Positions 37,050 to 46,505 of a stretch of DNA of 64,000 bases are shown here, one piece after another; position 1 is the first letter of the stretch; each line of letters starts with the position of its first letter. The position numbers were made by a program, and so were the translations under genes. This DNA comes from Kluyvera cryocrescens NBRC 102467. Lineage in GTDB: Bacteria > Pseudomonadota > Gammaproteobacteria > Enterobacterales > Enterobacteriaceae. Location: NCBI RefSeq assembly GCF_001571285.1, contig NZ_BCTM01000024.1, positions 1-64,000 on the forward strand. Reading direction: 5' to 3'. A model generated the notes under the pieces. The model ran no database searches and had not been told where the DNA came from. It saw only the letters and a list, made by a program, of their open reading frames with translations.

Positions 37050-37712
37050 ATGGCCTTTCGCGACCAACCATTAGGCGAGCTGGCGCTCTCCATCCCACGC
37101 GCATCCGCGCTGTTCCGTAAATACGATATGGACTACTGCTGCGGCGGCAAACAGACGCTCGCGCGTGCGGCGAGCAGGAAAGAGTTGGATGTTGCCGTGA
37201 TAGAAGCTGAGCTGGCGAAGCTGGCGGAAGAACCGGTTGAGAAAGACTGGCGCGTTGCTCCGCTGCCGGAAATCATCGACCACATCATCGTGCGTTACCA
37301 CGACCGCCACCGTGAGCAGTTGCCAGAGCTGATTTTGCAAGCGACCAAAGTTGAGCGCGTTCACGCGGATAAACCAAACGTACCGAAAGGTCTGGCGAAA
37401 TACCTGACCATGCTGCACCAGGAGCTCTCCAGCCACATGATGAAAGAGGAGCAGATCCTGTTCCCGATGATCAAACAAGGGATGGGCAGCCAGGCAATGG
37501 GGCCTATCAGCGTGATGGAAAGCGAGCATGACGAAGCCGGTGAACTGCTGGAAGTCATTAAGCACACCACGCAAAACGTCACCATCCCGCCGGAAGCCTG
37601 CACCACCTGGAAGGCGATGTACAACGGCATCAATGAAATGATCGACGATCTGATGGAACACATCAGCCTTGAAAATAACGTGCTGTTCCCACGCGCGCTC
37701 GCCGGGGAATAA
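37050..37712 (+). CDS. ytfE: Di-iron iron-sulfur cluster repair protein YtfE (RIC)
   Basis: A cytoplasmic protein that repairs iron-sulfur clusters damaged by nitric oxide or oxidants. It has 220 residues. An N-terminal ScdA_N domain carries the CC pair (DMDYCCGG, residues 28-35). The hemerythrin-like bundle shows the di-iron ligands in [28 protein letters not shown] and [12 protein letters not shown]. The NsrR operator upstream predicts induction by NO. In E. coli it neighbours ytfF; here the chemoreceptor lies between them. Confidence 0.97.
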   Translation: MAFRDQPLGELALSIPRASALFRKYDMDYCCGGKQTLARAASRKELDVAVIEAELAKLAEEPVEKDWRVAPLPEIIDHIIVRYHDRHREQLPELILQATKVERVHADKPNVPKGLAKYLTMLHQELSSHMMKEEQILFPMIKQGMGSQAMGPISVMESEHDEAGELLEVIKHTTQNVTIPPEACTTWKAMYNGINEMIDDLMEHISLENNVLFPRALAGE

Positions 37713-37722
37713 GTTCGCAGTT

Positions 37723-37748
37723 CCGCCTCCAGCCCGGAGGCGGATGTT
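37723..37748. terminator. Bidirectional terminator ytfE/nudI
   Basis: CCGCCTCC (37723-37730) pairs with GGAGGCGG (37736-37743), followed by ATGTTTT. It lies between convergent stop codons. Confidence 0.75.
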
Positions 37749-38174
37749 TTACAACAGTCCCTTCTGGCGGAACGTTTCCCGCGTCGCCACGTTGAGATCC
37801 ATACCGGCTAAGGCTTCCGCTTTGACCCACGCAATTTCCTGAAACTCTTCGTTGAAGGTCACATCGCGATTGGCGCTAACGCAATCGAAGATGAGGTAAA
37901 TCATATAGATCTGTTCGGTTGTTCCATCCGCATAGGTTTTCACCCGCACATCGTCACGAAACGCCCACGGCTTCACTTCGCTTATCACTAACGCGTCACC
38001 CAGCTCTTCACGAATTTCGCGCAGCAGCGCCTGCTCCATGGTTTCGCCAGGCTCCATACCGCCACCGGAGAGTGCCCATTGGCCGGGGAAGACTCCGCGA
38101 TCATCAGCCATTTTACACAGCAGGTACTCGCCCTCATTTTGAATTACCGGGCAGACAATTGTTCTCTGACGCAT
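37749..38174 (-). CDS. nudI: Nucleoside triphosphatase NudI
   Basis: A 141-residue Nudix hydrolase that splits nucleoside triphosphates, preferring pyrimidine deoxynucleotides in E. coli. The Nudix box is intact at about residues 37-59 ([23 protein letters not shown]). MRQRTIVCP and the [16 protein letters not shown] stretch identify it as NudI. ATG 38174 was chosen because GGAGAT precedes it and it matches the E. coli start; 38186 would add four residues. In E. coli nudI lies elsewhere (near 50 minutes), so its location here is different. Confidence 0.92.
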   Translation of the reverse strand: MRQRTIVCPVIQNEGEYLLCKMADDRGVFPGQWALSGGGMEPGETMEQALLREIREELGDALVISEVKPWAFRDDVRVKTYADGTTEQIYMIYLIFDCVSANRDVTFNEEFQEIAWVKAEALAGMDLNVATRETFRQKGLL

Positions 38175-38254
38175 TTCCATCTCCATATGCTTTCAGGTGA
38201 GGCGGGGAAACTAGCACGTTGGCTGCCAGGGTTCTACGAGGCAGGACGCAAAAA

Positions 38255-38281
38255 CAAATAAAGCGCCCCGAAGGGCGCTTT
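38255..38281 (-). terminator. cycA terminator
   Basis: On the minus strand AAAGCGCCC (38281-38273) pairs with GGGCGCTTT (38268-38260) around TTCG, then ATTTG and a T-run. It follows the cycA stop by about 22 bases. Confidence 0.85.
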
Positions 38282-38303
38282 CAAAAATCTGAGAACAATC
38301 AGC

Positions 38304-39710
38304 TTACTTAGCTTGCTGATTCTTACGCAAGAACATCCAGCCCAGCCCCAGTACGATGAACCAAATTGGCGTCACCATTAGCGCTTCGCGGGTATCGGCT
38401 TCCAGCGTTAGCAGAACCAGAACAAAGGCGAAGAATGCCATACAAACCCAGCACATCACTTTGCCCAGCGGCATTTTGTACTTAGAAGACTCATGCAGAT
38501 GCGGGCGCTTCTTACGGTAAACCAGGTAAGAGCACAGGATAATCGTCCAGACGAACATGAACAGAATCGCCGATACGGTGGTGATCATGGTAAACGCGGC
38601 AATTACGCTTGGGTTCACCATCAGCATCACTACGCCACCCAGCAGGCAGATGCAGGAGAAGGTCAGGCCTTTCGCCGGCACCGCGCGCTTAGACAGTTTG
38701 GCAAACAGGCTCGGCGCTACGCCATCCTGTGCCAGACCGAACAGCATACGGCTGGTCGAGAATACGCCGCTGTTGGCGGAAGAGGTCGCAGAAGTCAGCA
38801 CCACAAAGTTGATAATGCTCGCCGCGGCCGGCAGGCCAACCAGCATAAACAGTTCAACAAACGGACTTTTATCCGGTACCACGGAGCTCCACGGCGTCAC
38901 CGACATAATCACGATCAGCGCGAAGACGTAGAACATGATGATACGAATCGGAATCGAGTTAATCGCACGCGGCAGAGATTTCTCCGGGTCTTTGGTCTCA
39001 GCGGCAGTGGTCCCTACCAGCTCAATCCCAACGAAGGCGAAGACCGCTATCTGGAAGCCAGCAAAGAAGCCGCTAATGCCTTTCGGGAACCAGCCGCCGT
39101 CATTCCACAGGTGTGCGAACGATGCTTCTACGCCGGTTGGAGATTTAAAGTGCATCAGCACCATCACCAGCCCCACGACAATCAGCGCTACGATGGCGAC
39201 GATTTTAATCATCGCAAACCAGAACTCCATCTCACCAAACATTTTCACCGTGGCGAGGTTCAGGCTCAGCAGCAGGACAACCACCGCCAGCGAAGCAACC
39301 CAATCGGAGAGGCCGGGGAACCAGAATTGGGCGTAGGCGGTAATCGCCACCACGTCGGCCATCCCCGTCACCACCCAGCAGAACCAATAGGTCCAGCCGG
39401 TGAAATAGCCCGCCCACGGGCCAAGCAGGTCTGCGGCAAAGTCGCTAAACGACTTATATTCCAGATTAGAGAGCAGCAGCTCACCCATAGCGCGCATGAC
39501 GAAGAAGAGCATAAAACCGATGATCATATAAACGAAAATGATCGATGGCCCAGCGAGACTGATAGTTTTTCCCGACCCCATAAACAGGCCTGTCCCGATG
39601 GCACCGCCGATCGCGATAAGCTGAATGTGTCGGTTCGTTAGGTTTCGCCGTAGCGATTGTTCAGCCGGCTCCTGCTCAGCGGCAGCAGCGACTTTGATCT
39701 GATCAACCAT
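38304..39710 (-). CDS. cycA: D-serine/D-alanine/glycine:H+ symporter CycA
   Basis: A 468-residue amino-acid permease (APC superfamily) with twelve membrane helices; imports glycine, D-alanine, D-serine and D-cycloserine. The family loop GGAIGTGLFMGSGKTI lies at about residues 34-49 and the conserved FVGIELVGTTAAETKDPEKSLPRAIN segment around 230-255. Loss of this transporter is a known route to D-cycloserine resistance. In E. coli the mRNA leader is a target of sRNA GcvB; I did not verify that site. It faces nudI's upstream side. Confidence 0.96.
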   Translation of the reverse strand: MVDQIKVAAAAEQEPAEQSLRRNLTNRHIQLIAIGGAIGTGLFMGSGKTISLAGPSIIFVYMIIGFMLFFVMRAMGELLLSNLEYKSFSDFAADLLGPWAGYFTGWTYWFCWVVTGMADVVAITAYAQFWFPGLSDWVASLAVVVLLLSLNLATVKMFGEMEFWFAMIKIVAIVALIVVGLVMVLMHFKSPTGVEASFAHLWNDGGWFPKGISGFFAGFQIAVFAFVGIELVGTTAAETKDPEKSLPRAINSIPIRIIMFYVFALIVIMSVTPWSSVVPDKSPFVELFMLVGLPAAASIINFVVLTSATSSANSGVFSTSRMLFGLAQDGVAPSLFAKLSKRAVPAKGLTFSCICLLGGVVMLMVNPSVIAAFTMITTVSAILFMFVWTIILCSYLVYRKKRPHLHESSKYKMPLGKVMCWVCMAFFAFVLVLLTLEADTREALMVTPIWFIVLGLGWMFLRKNQQAK

Positions 39711-39782
39711 GTATTTTTCTTCCTGTTGTTTCTGTCTGTGTTGTGCGGGCTCTACTGGCCCTTTATGTCGTCAAGCAAGACG

Positions 39783-39798
39783 ATCCTATCTATAGGAT
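39783..39798. promoter_or_regulatory. Operator-like palindrome upstream of cycA
   Basis: ATCCTAT and ATAGGAT flank two bases, a perfect 7-2-7 inverted repeat 73 bases before the cycA ATG. It overlaps a possible -10 (TATAGA on the minus strand). The binding protein is unknown. Confidence 0.45.
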
Positions 39799-39978
39799 GC
39801 CTCGATATTAGGTAAGAATCGGAGGGATGAATACTATGATTTAAATATAATGTTAATTTTATGTTTAAAGTGAGTGTTATATCACCTCACCTATGGGAAA
39901 CAGCTCACAAAAATACACGCAACAGCGGCATTTGCAAGATTAAATCCCAGGATATATCAAACTTCAGGAGTTTATATC

Positions 39979-40000
39979 CCCTCTCCGGGCGGAGAGAGGA
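39979..40000 (-). terminator. Hairpin after fklB
   Basis: CCTCTCCG and CGGAGAG(A)GG pair just beyond the fklB stop. The flank is AT-rich but lacks a long T-run, so termination is plausible but not certain. The arm resembles the CCCTCTCC repeat arms at 3731 and 8948. Confidence 0.5.
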
Positions 40001-40012
40001 TAAACGCAAGAA

Positions 40013-40633
40013 TTACAGGATTTCCAGTAACTCAACGTCGAAGACCAGCGTGCTGAACGGAGGAATCGCTGCACCTGCGCCGCGCTCACCGTATGCCAGC
40101 TCGTGAGGAATAGTCAGCTCCCATTTAGAACCGACTGGCATCAGGGTCAGCGCTTCAATCCAGCCAGGGATCACGCCGTTAACCGGGAATTCTGCCGGCT
40201 CGCCGCGTGCCACGGAGCTGTCGAATACGGTGCCGTCAATCAGTTTACCGGTGTAGTGTACGCGAACGTGGTCGGTACGCGCTGGGATTGCGCCTTCACC
40301 CTGGGTCAGAACGCGGAACTGCAGGCCGGTTTCGGTGCTGTTTACGCCTTCTTTCTCACGGTTTTCTTCCAGGTATTTCACGCCATCTTCTGCCATTGAG
40401 GCAAAACGCTCGCGACGGACGGCATCCGCACGTTCGTGAATTTCACGCAGCGCACGGTGAACAACGTCTACCGGTACAGCAGGCTGTTTGCCTTCCAGTG
40501 CGTCGGCAATGCCGGCAACCAGCGCTTCCGGCAGTAAACCCTGCAAACCGGACTCGCTCAGCTGCTGTCCTACCTGCAGGCCGATACCGTAGCTTGCTTG
40601 TGCTTCAATGGTGTCAAAAGTCGGGGAGGCCAT
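40013..40633 (-). CDS. fklB: FKBP-type peptidyl-prolyl isomerase FklB (FKBP22)
   Basis: A 206-residue cis-trans prolyl isomerase, same length as in E. coli. The N-terminal dimerisation helices (about 1-95) precede the FKBP domain (about 96-206), with [16 protein letters not shown] and the late motif [24 protein letters not shown]. It is cytoplasmic, as no signal peptide is visible. ATG 40633 has a GAAAGGA site; the upstream start at 40741 would add 36 unrelated residues. Confidence 0.96.
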   Translation of the reverse strand: MASPTFDTIEAQASYGIGLQVGQQLSESGLQGLLPEALVAGIADALEGKQPAVPVDVVHRALREIHERADAVRRERFASMAEDGVKYLEENREKEGVNSTETGLQFRVLTQGEGAIPARTDHVRVHYTGKLIDGTVFDSSVARGEPAEFPVNGVIPGWIEALTLMPVGSKWELTIPHELAYGERGAGAAIPPFSTLVFDVELLEIL

Positions 40634-40833
40634 CGTCTTTCCTTTCTTCGGGTATAAAGTAGCGGGCAGCATAGCAGCCACGCCGCATAGGGTAAAACTT
40701 TGTGTCAGGAAAGATGACAAATTGCCGGGAAAAAGAAACAATAAATATTACCTATGGGATATGATGAAAGAGTGCTTTACCACGTTCATCAGGCAGTTAG
40801 TTGATTGCGAAGACACGGAGCAGGAGGAGAGCC

Positions 40834-41478
40834 ATGCCCGGGAGATTTGAAGTGAAACCTTTGCTTGAGAAGCTCTGGCACGCGCCGGACAATCTCCGCA
40901 TCCTGGACCCGCTGCCGCTTGCCCATCGTCGCGGCGTGATTATCGCCGCGCTGGTCGTGGTCATCGGCTTCCTGTTGCCTTCTGCTGACGATAGCCCGCC
41001 AACGCCGGTAAGCCGCACCGCGCAGCTGGATTTCCAGTCACAGTCGCAGCCAACGCCGCAGCCGGATAGCCAACCGTTACACGCTCAGTTGGTGACACCG
41101 TCTAACGATCTGGATCAGGTCGCGCCGGTCGAGCCCGAGCCGGTGCAGGAAGAGCAGCCAACCGAACAGGCCGCACCGCCGCGTACTCAGCAGCCATACC
41201 AGGAAAACCGCAGCAGCAGCGAATGGCGTACCTATCAGGTCGAAGCCGGGAAAACGCTGGCACAGTTGTTCCGTGACAATAATCTGCCCCCAACCGACGT
41301 TTATGCCATGGCGCAGGTTGAAGGCGCAGGTAAGCCGCTCAGCACGCTGAAAAATGGTCAGAAGGTGCAGATTCGCAAAAACGCCAACGGCGTGGTGACA
41401 GGATTAACCATTGAGTCCGATAACGGACAAGTGCTGTTTACTCGTCAGGCGGACGGTAGCTTTATTCGCGCACGCTAA
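40834..41478 (+). CDS. ytfB: Cell-division-associated OapA-like protein YtfB
   Basis: A 214-residue protein. A short cytoplasmic N terminus is followed by one membrane helix (about 33-49, GVIIAALVVVIGFLLP). A Pro/Gln-rich periplasmic linker (about 55-125) leads to a C-terminal OapA/LysM-like domain (YQVEAGKTLAQLFRDNNLP to the end). E. coli YtfB localises to the septum and binds glycans. ATG 40834 was chosen because AGGAGG lies eight bases upstream. Confidence 0.93.
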   Translation: MPGRFEVKPLLEKLWHAPDNLRILDPLPLAHRRGVIIAALVVVIGFLLPSADDSPPTPVSRTAQLDFQSQSQPTPQPDSQPLHAQLVTPSNDLDQVAPVEPEPVQEEQPTEQAAPPRTQQPYQENRSSSEWRTYQVEAGKTLAQLFRDNNLPPTDVYAMAQVEGAGKPLSTLKNGQKVQIRKNANGVVTGLTIESDNGQVLFTRQADGSFIRAR

Positions 41479-41485
41479 ACTATCC

Positions 41486-41520
41486 GGCTGGATGGCACAT
41501 TTCCCCATCCAGCCTTTCAT
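41486..41520 (+). terminator. ytfB terminator
   Basis: GGCTGGATGG (41486-41495) pairs with CCATCCAGCC (41505-41514) over a 9-base loop, followed by TTTCATT. It ends just before the convergent DMT transporter stop. Confidence 0.75.
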
Positions 41521-41525
41521 TCAGG

Positions 41526-42455
41526 CTACGATTTCACCTTATTGACCCACCAAATTCCCGAACACACCAGTATCAGCGCCAGCGCATATTTCCATTCGAA
41601 AATATTCTCGCCGAGGAAGATAGCCGACAGTACCGAGCCCGAGACGGGGATCAGGAAGTTAAACGGCGCAATCATCCCAACCCGGTTGTATTTGAGCAAA
41701 ATACTCCACAGGGCAAAGGCCACAGAAGAGAGCAGCGTCAGATAGCCCAGAATCGCCACCGAGGCGATGCCGTGGAAGGTCAACGTACCGCCGCTGAGGT
41801 ATCCCCCCACAATCAACGCTAAGCCGCCCAGCGCCAACTGATAGCCGGTCATGACCGTTGGGTCCACCGTCTGCGAGATACGTTTTCCGTACAGCGAGGC
41901 CGCGGACAGAATAAACGCCGCCAGTACCACCGAGCCATCGCCCAGCAGGCTAAAGCTAAAGTCCAGCAGACCGCTGTTGAAGTTGACCACCATCACCCCA
42001 GCAAAGCCGAGAATGCAGCCCAGTGTTTTGTTATAGCTGAGCCTGTCGTTCTGGTAGATAAAGTGTGCCAGCAGCACGCTAAAGAAGGTGCCGGTGGCGT
42101 TCATGATCGATCCTTTCACCCCGGTAGTAAAGGCAAGACCGATGTAGAAGAAGATGTACTGCAGCGAGGTTTGCGTCAGCCCCAGCAGCGTCAGTTGACC
42201 AAACTGGCGCGGGCTCAGTCGGGCAATCGGTTTATGCTGCGCCATCGCCAGCAGCAACAGCAGCAGCCCGGCAAACAAAAAGCGATAGCCGGCAAAAACG
42301 ATTTTACCGGGAATGTCGTCGGCGGCAATCTGGAACAGCTCGTAGCCGCTTTTAATCGCGGGATAGGCGCTCCCCCATAGCAGACAGCAGAAGGCGGCGG
42401 AGAGGTAAACGATGTTCTTGCGGGAAAATAGCGGATGCTGGCGGAGAGTGTCCAT
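41526..42455 (-). CDS. EamA/DMT-family transporter
   Basis: A 309-residue inner-membrane protein with ten predicted helices and two EamA repeats. The first helix begins NIVYLSAAFCCLLWGSAYPAIKSGY, with the typical WGS/P element. It is not close to YtfF in this window. Substrate unknown. It sits alone between ytfB and the rpsF-rplI operon, on the same strand as the latter but beyond its terminator. I do not recall an E. coli gene at this position. Confidence 0.87.
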   Translation of the reverse strand: MDTLRQHPLFSRKNIVYLSAAFCCLLWGSAYPAIKSGYELFQIAADDIPGKIVFAGYRFLFAGLLLLLLAMAQHKPIARLSPRQFGQLTLLGLTQTSLQYIFFYIGLAFTTGVKGSIMNATGTFFSVLLAHFIYQNDRLSYNKTLGCILGFAGVMVVNFNSGLLDFSFSLLGDGSVVLAAFILSAASLYGKRISQTVDPTVMTGYQLALGGLALIVGGYLSGGTLTFHGIASVAILGYLTLLSSVAFALWSILLKYNRVGMIAPFNFLIPVSGSVLSAIFLGENIFEWKYALALILVCSGIWWVNKVKS

Positions 42456-42542
42456 TCTTTCACCAAAAATTAAAATAATGTTTTATTTTTTGATTATCGC
42501 GAAAAGGATGAAAGATAGCCAGATGAAAAGTGCGGGGTTTTA

Positions 42543-42571
42543 AAAAGCAAAACGCCGGCACAAGGCCGGCG
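42543..42571 (-). terminator. rpsF-rplI operon terminator
   Basis: On the minus strand CGCCGGC (42571-42565) pairs with GCCGGCG (42559-42553) over 5 bases, followed by TTTTGCTTTTT. It lies 30 bases past the rplI stop. Confidence 0.92.
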
Positions 42572-42601
42572 ATTTGTTGTTACCAAAACGTGGGTTGCAG
42601 A

Positions 42602-43063
<462 letters not shown>

Positions 43064-43090
43064 TTAAAGTCGTTAATAGACAGCGGCCGA

Positions 43091-43637
<547 letters not shown>

Positions 43638-43643
43638 CAGAAA

Positions 43644-44138
<495 letters not shown>

Positions 44139-44167
44139 TAATACTTGTCTCCCCCTGGAAACTCAAG
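44139..44167 (-). promoter_or_regulatory. rpsF operon promoter
   Basis: On the minus strand TTGAGT (44167-44162), 17 bases, TATTAT (44144-44139): a good sigma-70 promoter with the ideal spacing, about 100 bases before rpsF. Confidence 0.75.
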
Positions 44168-44386
44168 CTGATTGCACAAATAATTCGCACAAAGCGCAAA
44201 GCCTGCCTAAGTCAGTGATTTAAAATTAAACAGCACCAGATCCGGTAATTTTTTGAACAACTCAATCAGAAATGGTCTCGGTAGAGTTGCCGTGGAAGGA
44301 TTACACTTAAGTCAGAAGTCATTCACATCGCCACAGCCAGAGGAGAACCTTGAGTTAACGTCAGGACTGTTAGTCAGGAGTAGGAT
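44168..44386. other. Gap between rpsF promoter and yjfY
   Basis: AT-rich region with no ORF that I can support. The yjfY promoter is expected here, and CAGGAGTAGGAT just before 44387 is its ribosome site. Confidence 0.45.
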
Positions 44387-44662
44387 ATGAAAAACATCAT
44401 TATTGCCGTTATGGCTGCGCTACTGGTTAGCGTCAGCGCACAGGCCGCCATTAAGATTGATGGCCGTCAGGCACGTAACATGGACGATGTGCAGAGCCTG
44501 GGAGTTATCTATATCAATCATAATATCGCTACTGAGCAAGAGGCCGATCTGGCGCTCAGTCAGGAGAGCGATGCTCAGGGGGCTAAATATTTCCAGCCTA
44601 TCCTGATGCATGAACCGGGAAGCGGTGGATTAATCCACGCCAGCGCCGCACTTTACCGCTGA
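44387..44662 (+). CDS. yjfY: DUF1471 periplasmic protein YjfY
   Basis: A 91-residue small exported protein. The signal peptide MKNIIIAVMAALLVSVSAQA is cut before AIKIDGRQA. The mature part is a YhcN/BhsA-like DUF1471 domain (QSLGVIYINHNIATEQEADLALSQ, then AKYFQPILMHE). Proteins of this group are linked to stress, biofilm and envelope responses. Specific function unknown. A GC-rich hairpin follows the stop. Confidence 0.9.
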   Translation: MKNIIIAVMAALLVSVSAQAAIKIDGRQARNMDDVQSLGVIYINHNIATEQEADLALSQESDAQGAKYFQPILMHEPGSGGLIHASAALYR

Positions 44663-44677
44663 TACCCGGCCTTAGCC

Positions 44678-44701
44678 CTTCGCCCCCGCCCGGGGGCGAA
44701 G
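44678..44701. terminator. Hairpin after yjfY
   Basis: CTTCGCCCCCG (44678-44688) pairs perfectly with 44691-44701 over two bases. There is no T-run, so it may be a repeat or a weak terminator. Confidence 0.5.
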
Positions 44702-44788
44702 CATAAATCCACCACATCAGCCCCCTTCATTCGCCCTGAACCGCTCCCCGCCATACCCTAAGGCAAAGATCGAATGGTCAATTGGCGG

Positions 44789-45526
44789 TTATAGATGCTG
44801 CTGGAAAAACGTGACGGTACTGGCCAGCGCTTCCGGGGTAATCCGATGGCGAACGCCCGACTGCCAGACGCAGGTTAACTGTTCATCCAACCCAGCATCA
44901 CGTAACGCCTGCTGTAGACGGAACGTCTCTCCCGCGGGCACCACATCGTCGTCTTCACCGTGCCACAGCAGCAGCGGGCGATCGGCAACTCTTGCCAACT
45001 GATGCCCTATCTCCCATTTTGCCAGCGGTGCCAGCAGTCGCTCCTGCTCAAGCACTGTTGCCGCCGATGGCGGAAACAGCGTTTGTGAGAGCGAAGTAAA
45101 ATAGCCCGACCCCATCAGGCTGGCGACGCATTTCAGCTCCGGATGCTGCGCCATCAATCCCAGCGCAGTCATGCCGCCCATCGACGCCCCCGCGACCGCC
45201 AGCCGCCCATCGCTCACCAACGAACTGGCCAGCAGCGCATCCCGCAGCGCCGGAAATTCGGTAAAGTTTTGCACCAGGATCTGCCAGAAATGCTGCATCC
45301 GCCCTGCGCTATCGCCGCTAAAACGCTCACCGTGATCGGCCGCGCTTGGCATAACCACTCGAAAACCTGCCTGCGCCAGTGCGACTGCGAAATAGCTGTA
45401 AACAACGTTTGAGGAGCTAAATCCGTGATAAAAAACTATGCTGGGTAGCGCTTTTTCTGCGTATCCTTTGGGATAAGCGTGCAGAATTTGTTGCCCTGCC
45501 AGAGTGCGCATTTCCAGTTCAATCAT
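44789..45526 (-). CDS. yjfP: Alpha/beta-hydrolase esterase YjfP
   Basis: A 245-residue cytoplasmic carboxylesterase. The nucleophile elbow GASMGGM lies near residues 114-120, the oxyanion region YHGFSSS at about 33-39, and late acid and histidine candidates in WHGEDDDVVPAGE and GVRHRITPEAL. Activity on short acyl esters is reported for the E. coli enzyme. Divergent from bsmA with about 200 bases between. Confidence 0.93.
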   Translation of the reverse strand: MIELEMRTLAGQQILHAYPKGYAEKALPSIVFYHGFSSSNVVYSYFAVALAQAGFRVVMPSAADHGERFSGDSAGRMQHFWQILVQNFTEFPALRDALLASSLVSDGRLAVAGASMGGMTALGLMAQHPELKCVASLMGSGYFTSLSQTLFPPSAATVLEQERLLAPLAKWEIGHQLARVADRPLLLWHGEDDDVVPAGETFRLQQALRDAGLDEQLTCVWQSGVRHRITPEALASTVTFFQQHL

Positions 45527-45732
45527 GGGTAAACTCCTTTAGCCACGCTGCGATGGCATACGAAAATTGATGCAGTAATATGACGACAATACCCCTGATT
45601 TATAACATTGAGAACCCGGTTACGATTTCGTGATATTTTCATTCGAAAATAGCGCTGTGGTTAACAAATCAGGAACATTAACCCAAAAGGGAAATTTTTC
45701 CCCACTACACTATGGCTATCAGGAAACGGGAA

Positions 45733-46041
45733 ATGGCGATAAAACGGTTTATCCCTATGTTGTTGGCGCTCATGCTGAGCGGTTGCACCCTGCTGGAAGG
45801 TACGCCTGAAGCACCACCACCAGCAACCGACCACCCGCAAGAGATTCGCCGCAACCAAACGGAAGGTTTGCAGCGCATGGGTACCGTCAGCGCGCTGGTG
45901 TACGGCTCGCCGATGGACGTCGAAGAGACGATCAGGGCAAAAGCCACCGCGCAGAAAGCGGACTACTATGTGATCATAATGATTGATGACACGGTAGTGC
46001 CCGGACAGTGGTACTCACAGGCCATTCTTTACCGTAAGTAA
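45733..46041 (+). CDS. bsmA: Biofilm/stress lipoprotein BsmA (YjfO)
   Basis: A 102-residue DUF1471 lipoprotein. The signal peptide MAIKRFIPMLLALMLSGC ends in a clear lipobox (LSGC), so the cysteine is acylated and the protein is membrane-anchored in the periplasm. The DUF1471 core begins near LQRMGTVSALVYGSP. ATG 45733 was chosen (CAGGAAACGGG upstream, gives a proper signal peptide) over 45712. Confidence 0.92.
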   Translation: MAIKRFIPMLLALMLSGCTLLEGTPEAPPPATDHPQEIRRNQTEGLQRMGTVSALVYGSPMDVEETIRAKATAQKADYYVIIMIDDTVVPGQWYSQAILYRK

Positions 46042-46169
46042 CCTTTATCAGCTTTACGTTAGTTGGCACCGTTTCACGTTTCCCTGATGCACAATGGCGC
46101 CTGGCCTGAAGACAGGATAGGCGTCTGCTATGGAATGCCCCCACTGGGTCATATGAAATGGAGCTGACG

Positions 46170-46445
46170 ATGAAACAATCATTTACCTTATCTACCCTGC
46201 TTTTGCCCGGCGGCAGGCACGTCGCTGCGGCGCAATCCGCAGAGTTCGCCAGCGCAGATTGTGTCACCGGGCTCAATGAAATTGGTTTAATTTCGGTTAA
46301 CAACGTCACCGGCAGCCTGGAAGATGTTGAGATGGTTATCGCCCTCAAAGCGGACGAGCAGGGCGCATCCTGGTATCGCATTGTTCAGATGTATGAAGAG
46401 CCACAGCAGGATAACTGGCGTGCACAGGCGATTATCTATGCCTAA
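46170..46445 (+). CDS. yjfN: DUF1471 protein YjfN, DegP activator homologue
   Basis: A 91-residue protein. The mature part SAEFASADCVTGLNEIGLISVNN to QAIIYA closely matches E. coli YjfN, a periplasmic peptide-like activator of the protease DegP (from memory). The leader MKQSFTLSTLLLPGGRHVAAAQ is a weak signal peptide, with GG and RH breaking the hydrophobic core. ATG 46170 is preceded by GGAGCTGACG; 46158 would add four residues. Third DUF1471 gene in 2 kb. Confidence 0.88.
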   Translation: MKQSFTLSTLLLPGGRHVAAAQSAEFASADCVTGLNEIGLISVNNVTGSLEDVEMVIALKADEQGASWYRIVQMYEEPQQDNWRAQAIIYA

Positions 46446-46459
46446 CATGAGCCAATAGT

Positions 46460-46491
46460 GGAAGATGCGTTAATCCCATAACGCTTCTTCC
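46460..46491. terminator. Hairpin between yjfN and aidB
   Basis: Arms 46460-46472 and 46479-46491 pair at 12 of 13 positions (GCGTTA/TAACGC at the top). It lies between convergent stops and probably serves both strands. Confidence 0.65.
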
Positions 46492-46505
46492 ACGCCCTCG
46501 ATATT

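Larger units (their letters stand above)
39711..40012. other. cycA upstream region and fklB downstream hairpin
   Basis: This 302-base gap holds a 16-base palindrome near cycA (39783-39798) and a hairpin after fklB (39979-40000). The AT-rich middle (about 39830-39960) has no ORF that I can support. Confidence 0.55.

Noticed and set aside
38079-38261. 60-residue plus-strand ORF across the nudI start
   Set aside because: It overlaps nudI on the other strand and runs up to the cycA terminator, with no ribosome site or similarity I can recognise.
38493-39641. 382-residue plus-strand ORF opposite cycA
   Set aside because: His/Arg/Gln-rich antisense frame of a membrane-protein gene; typical artefact of codon bias in GC-rich genes.
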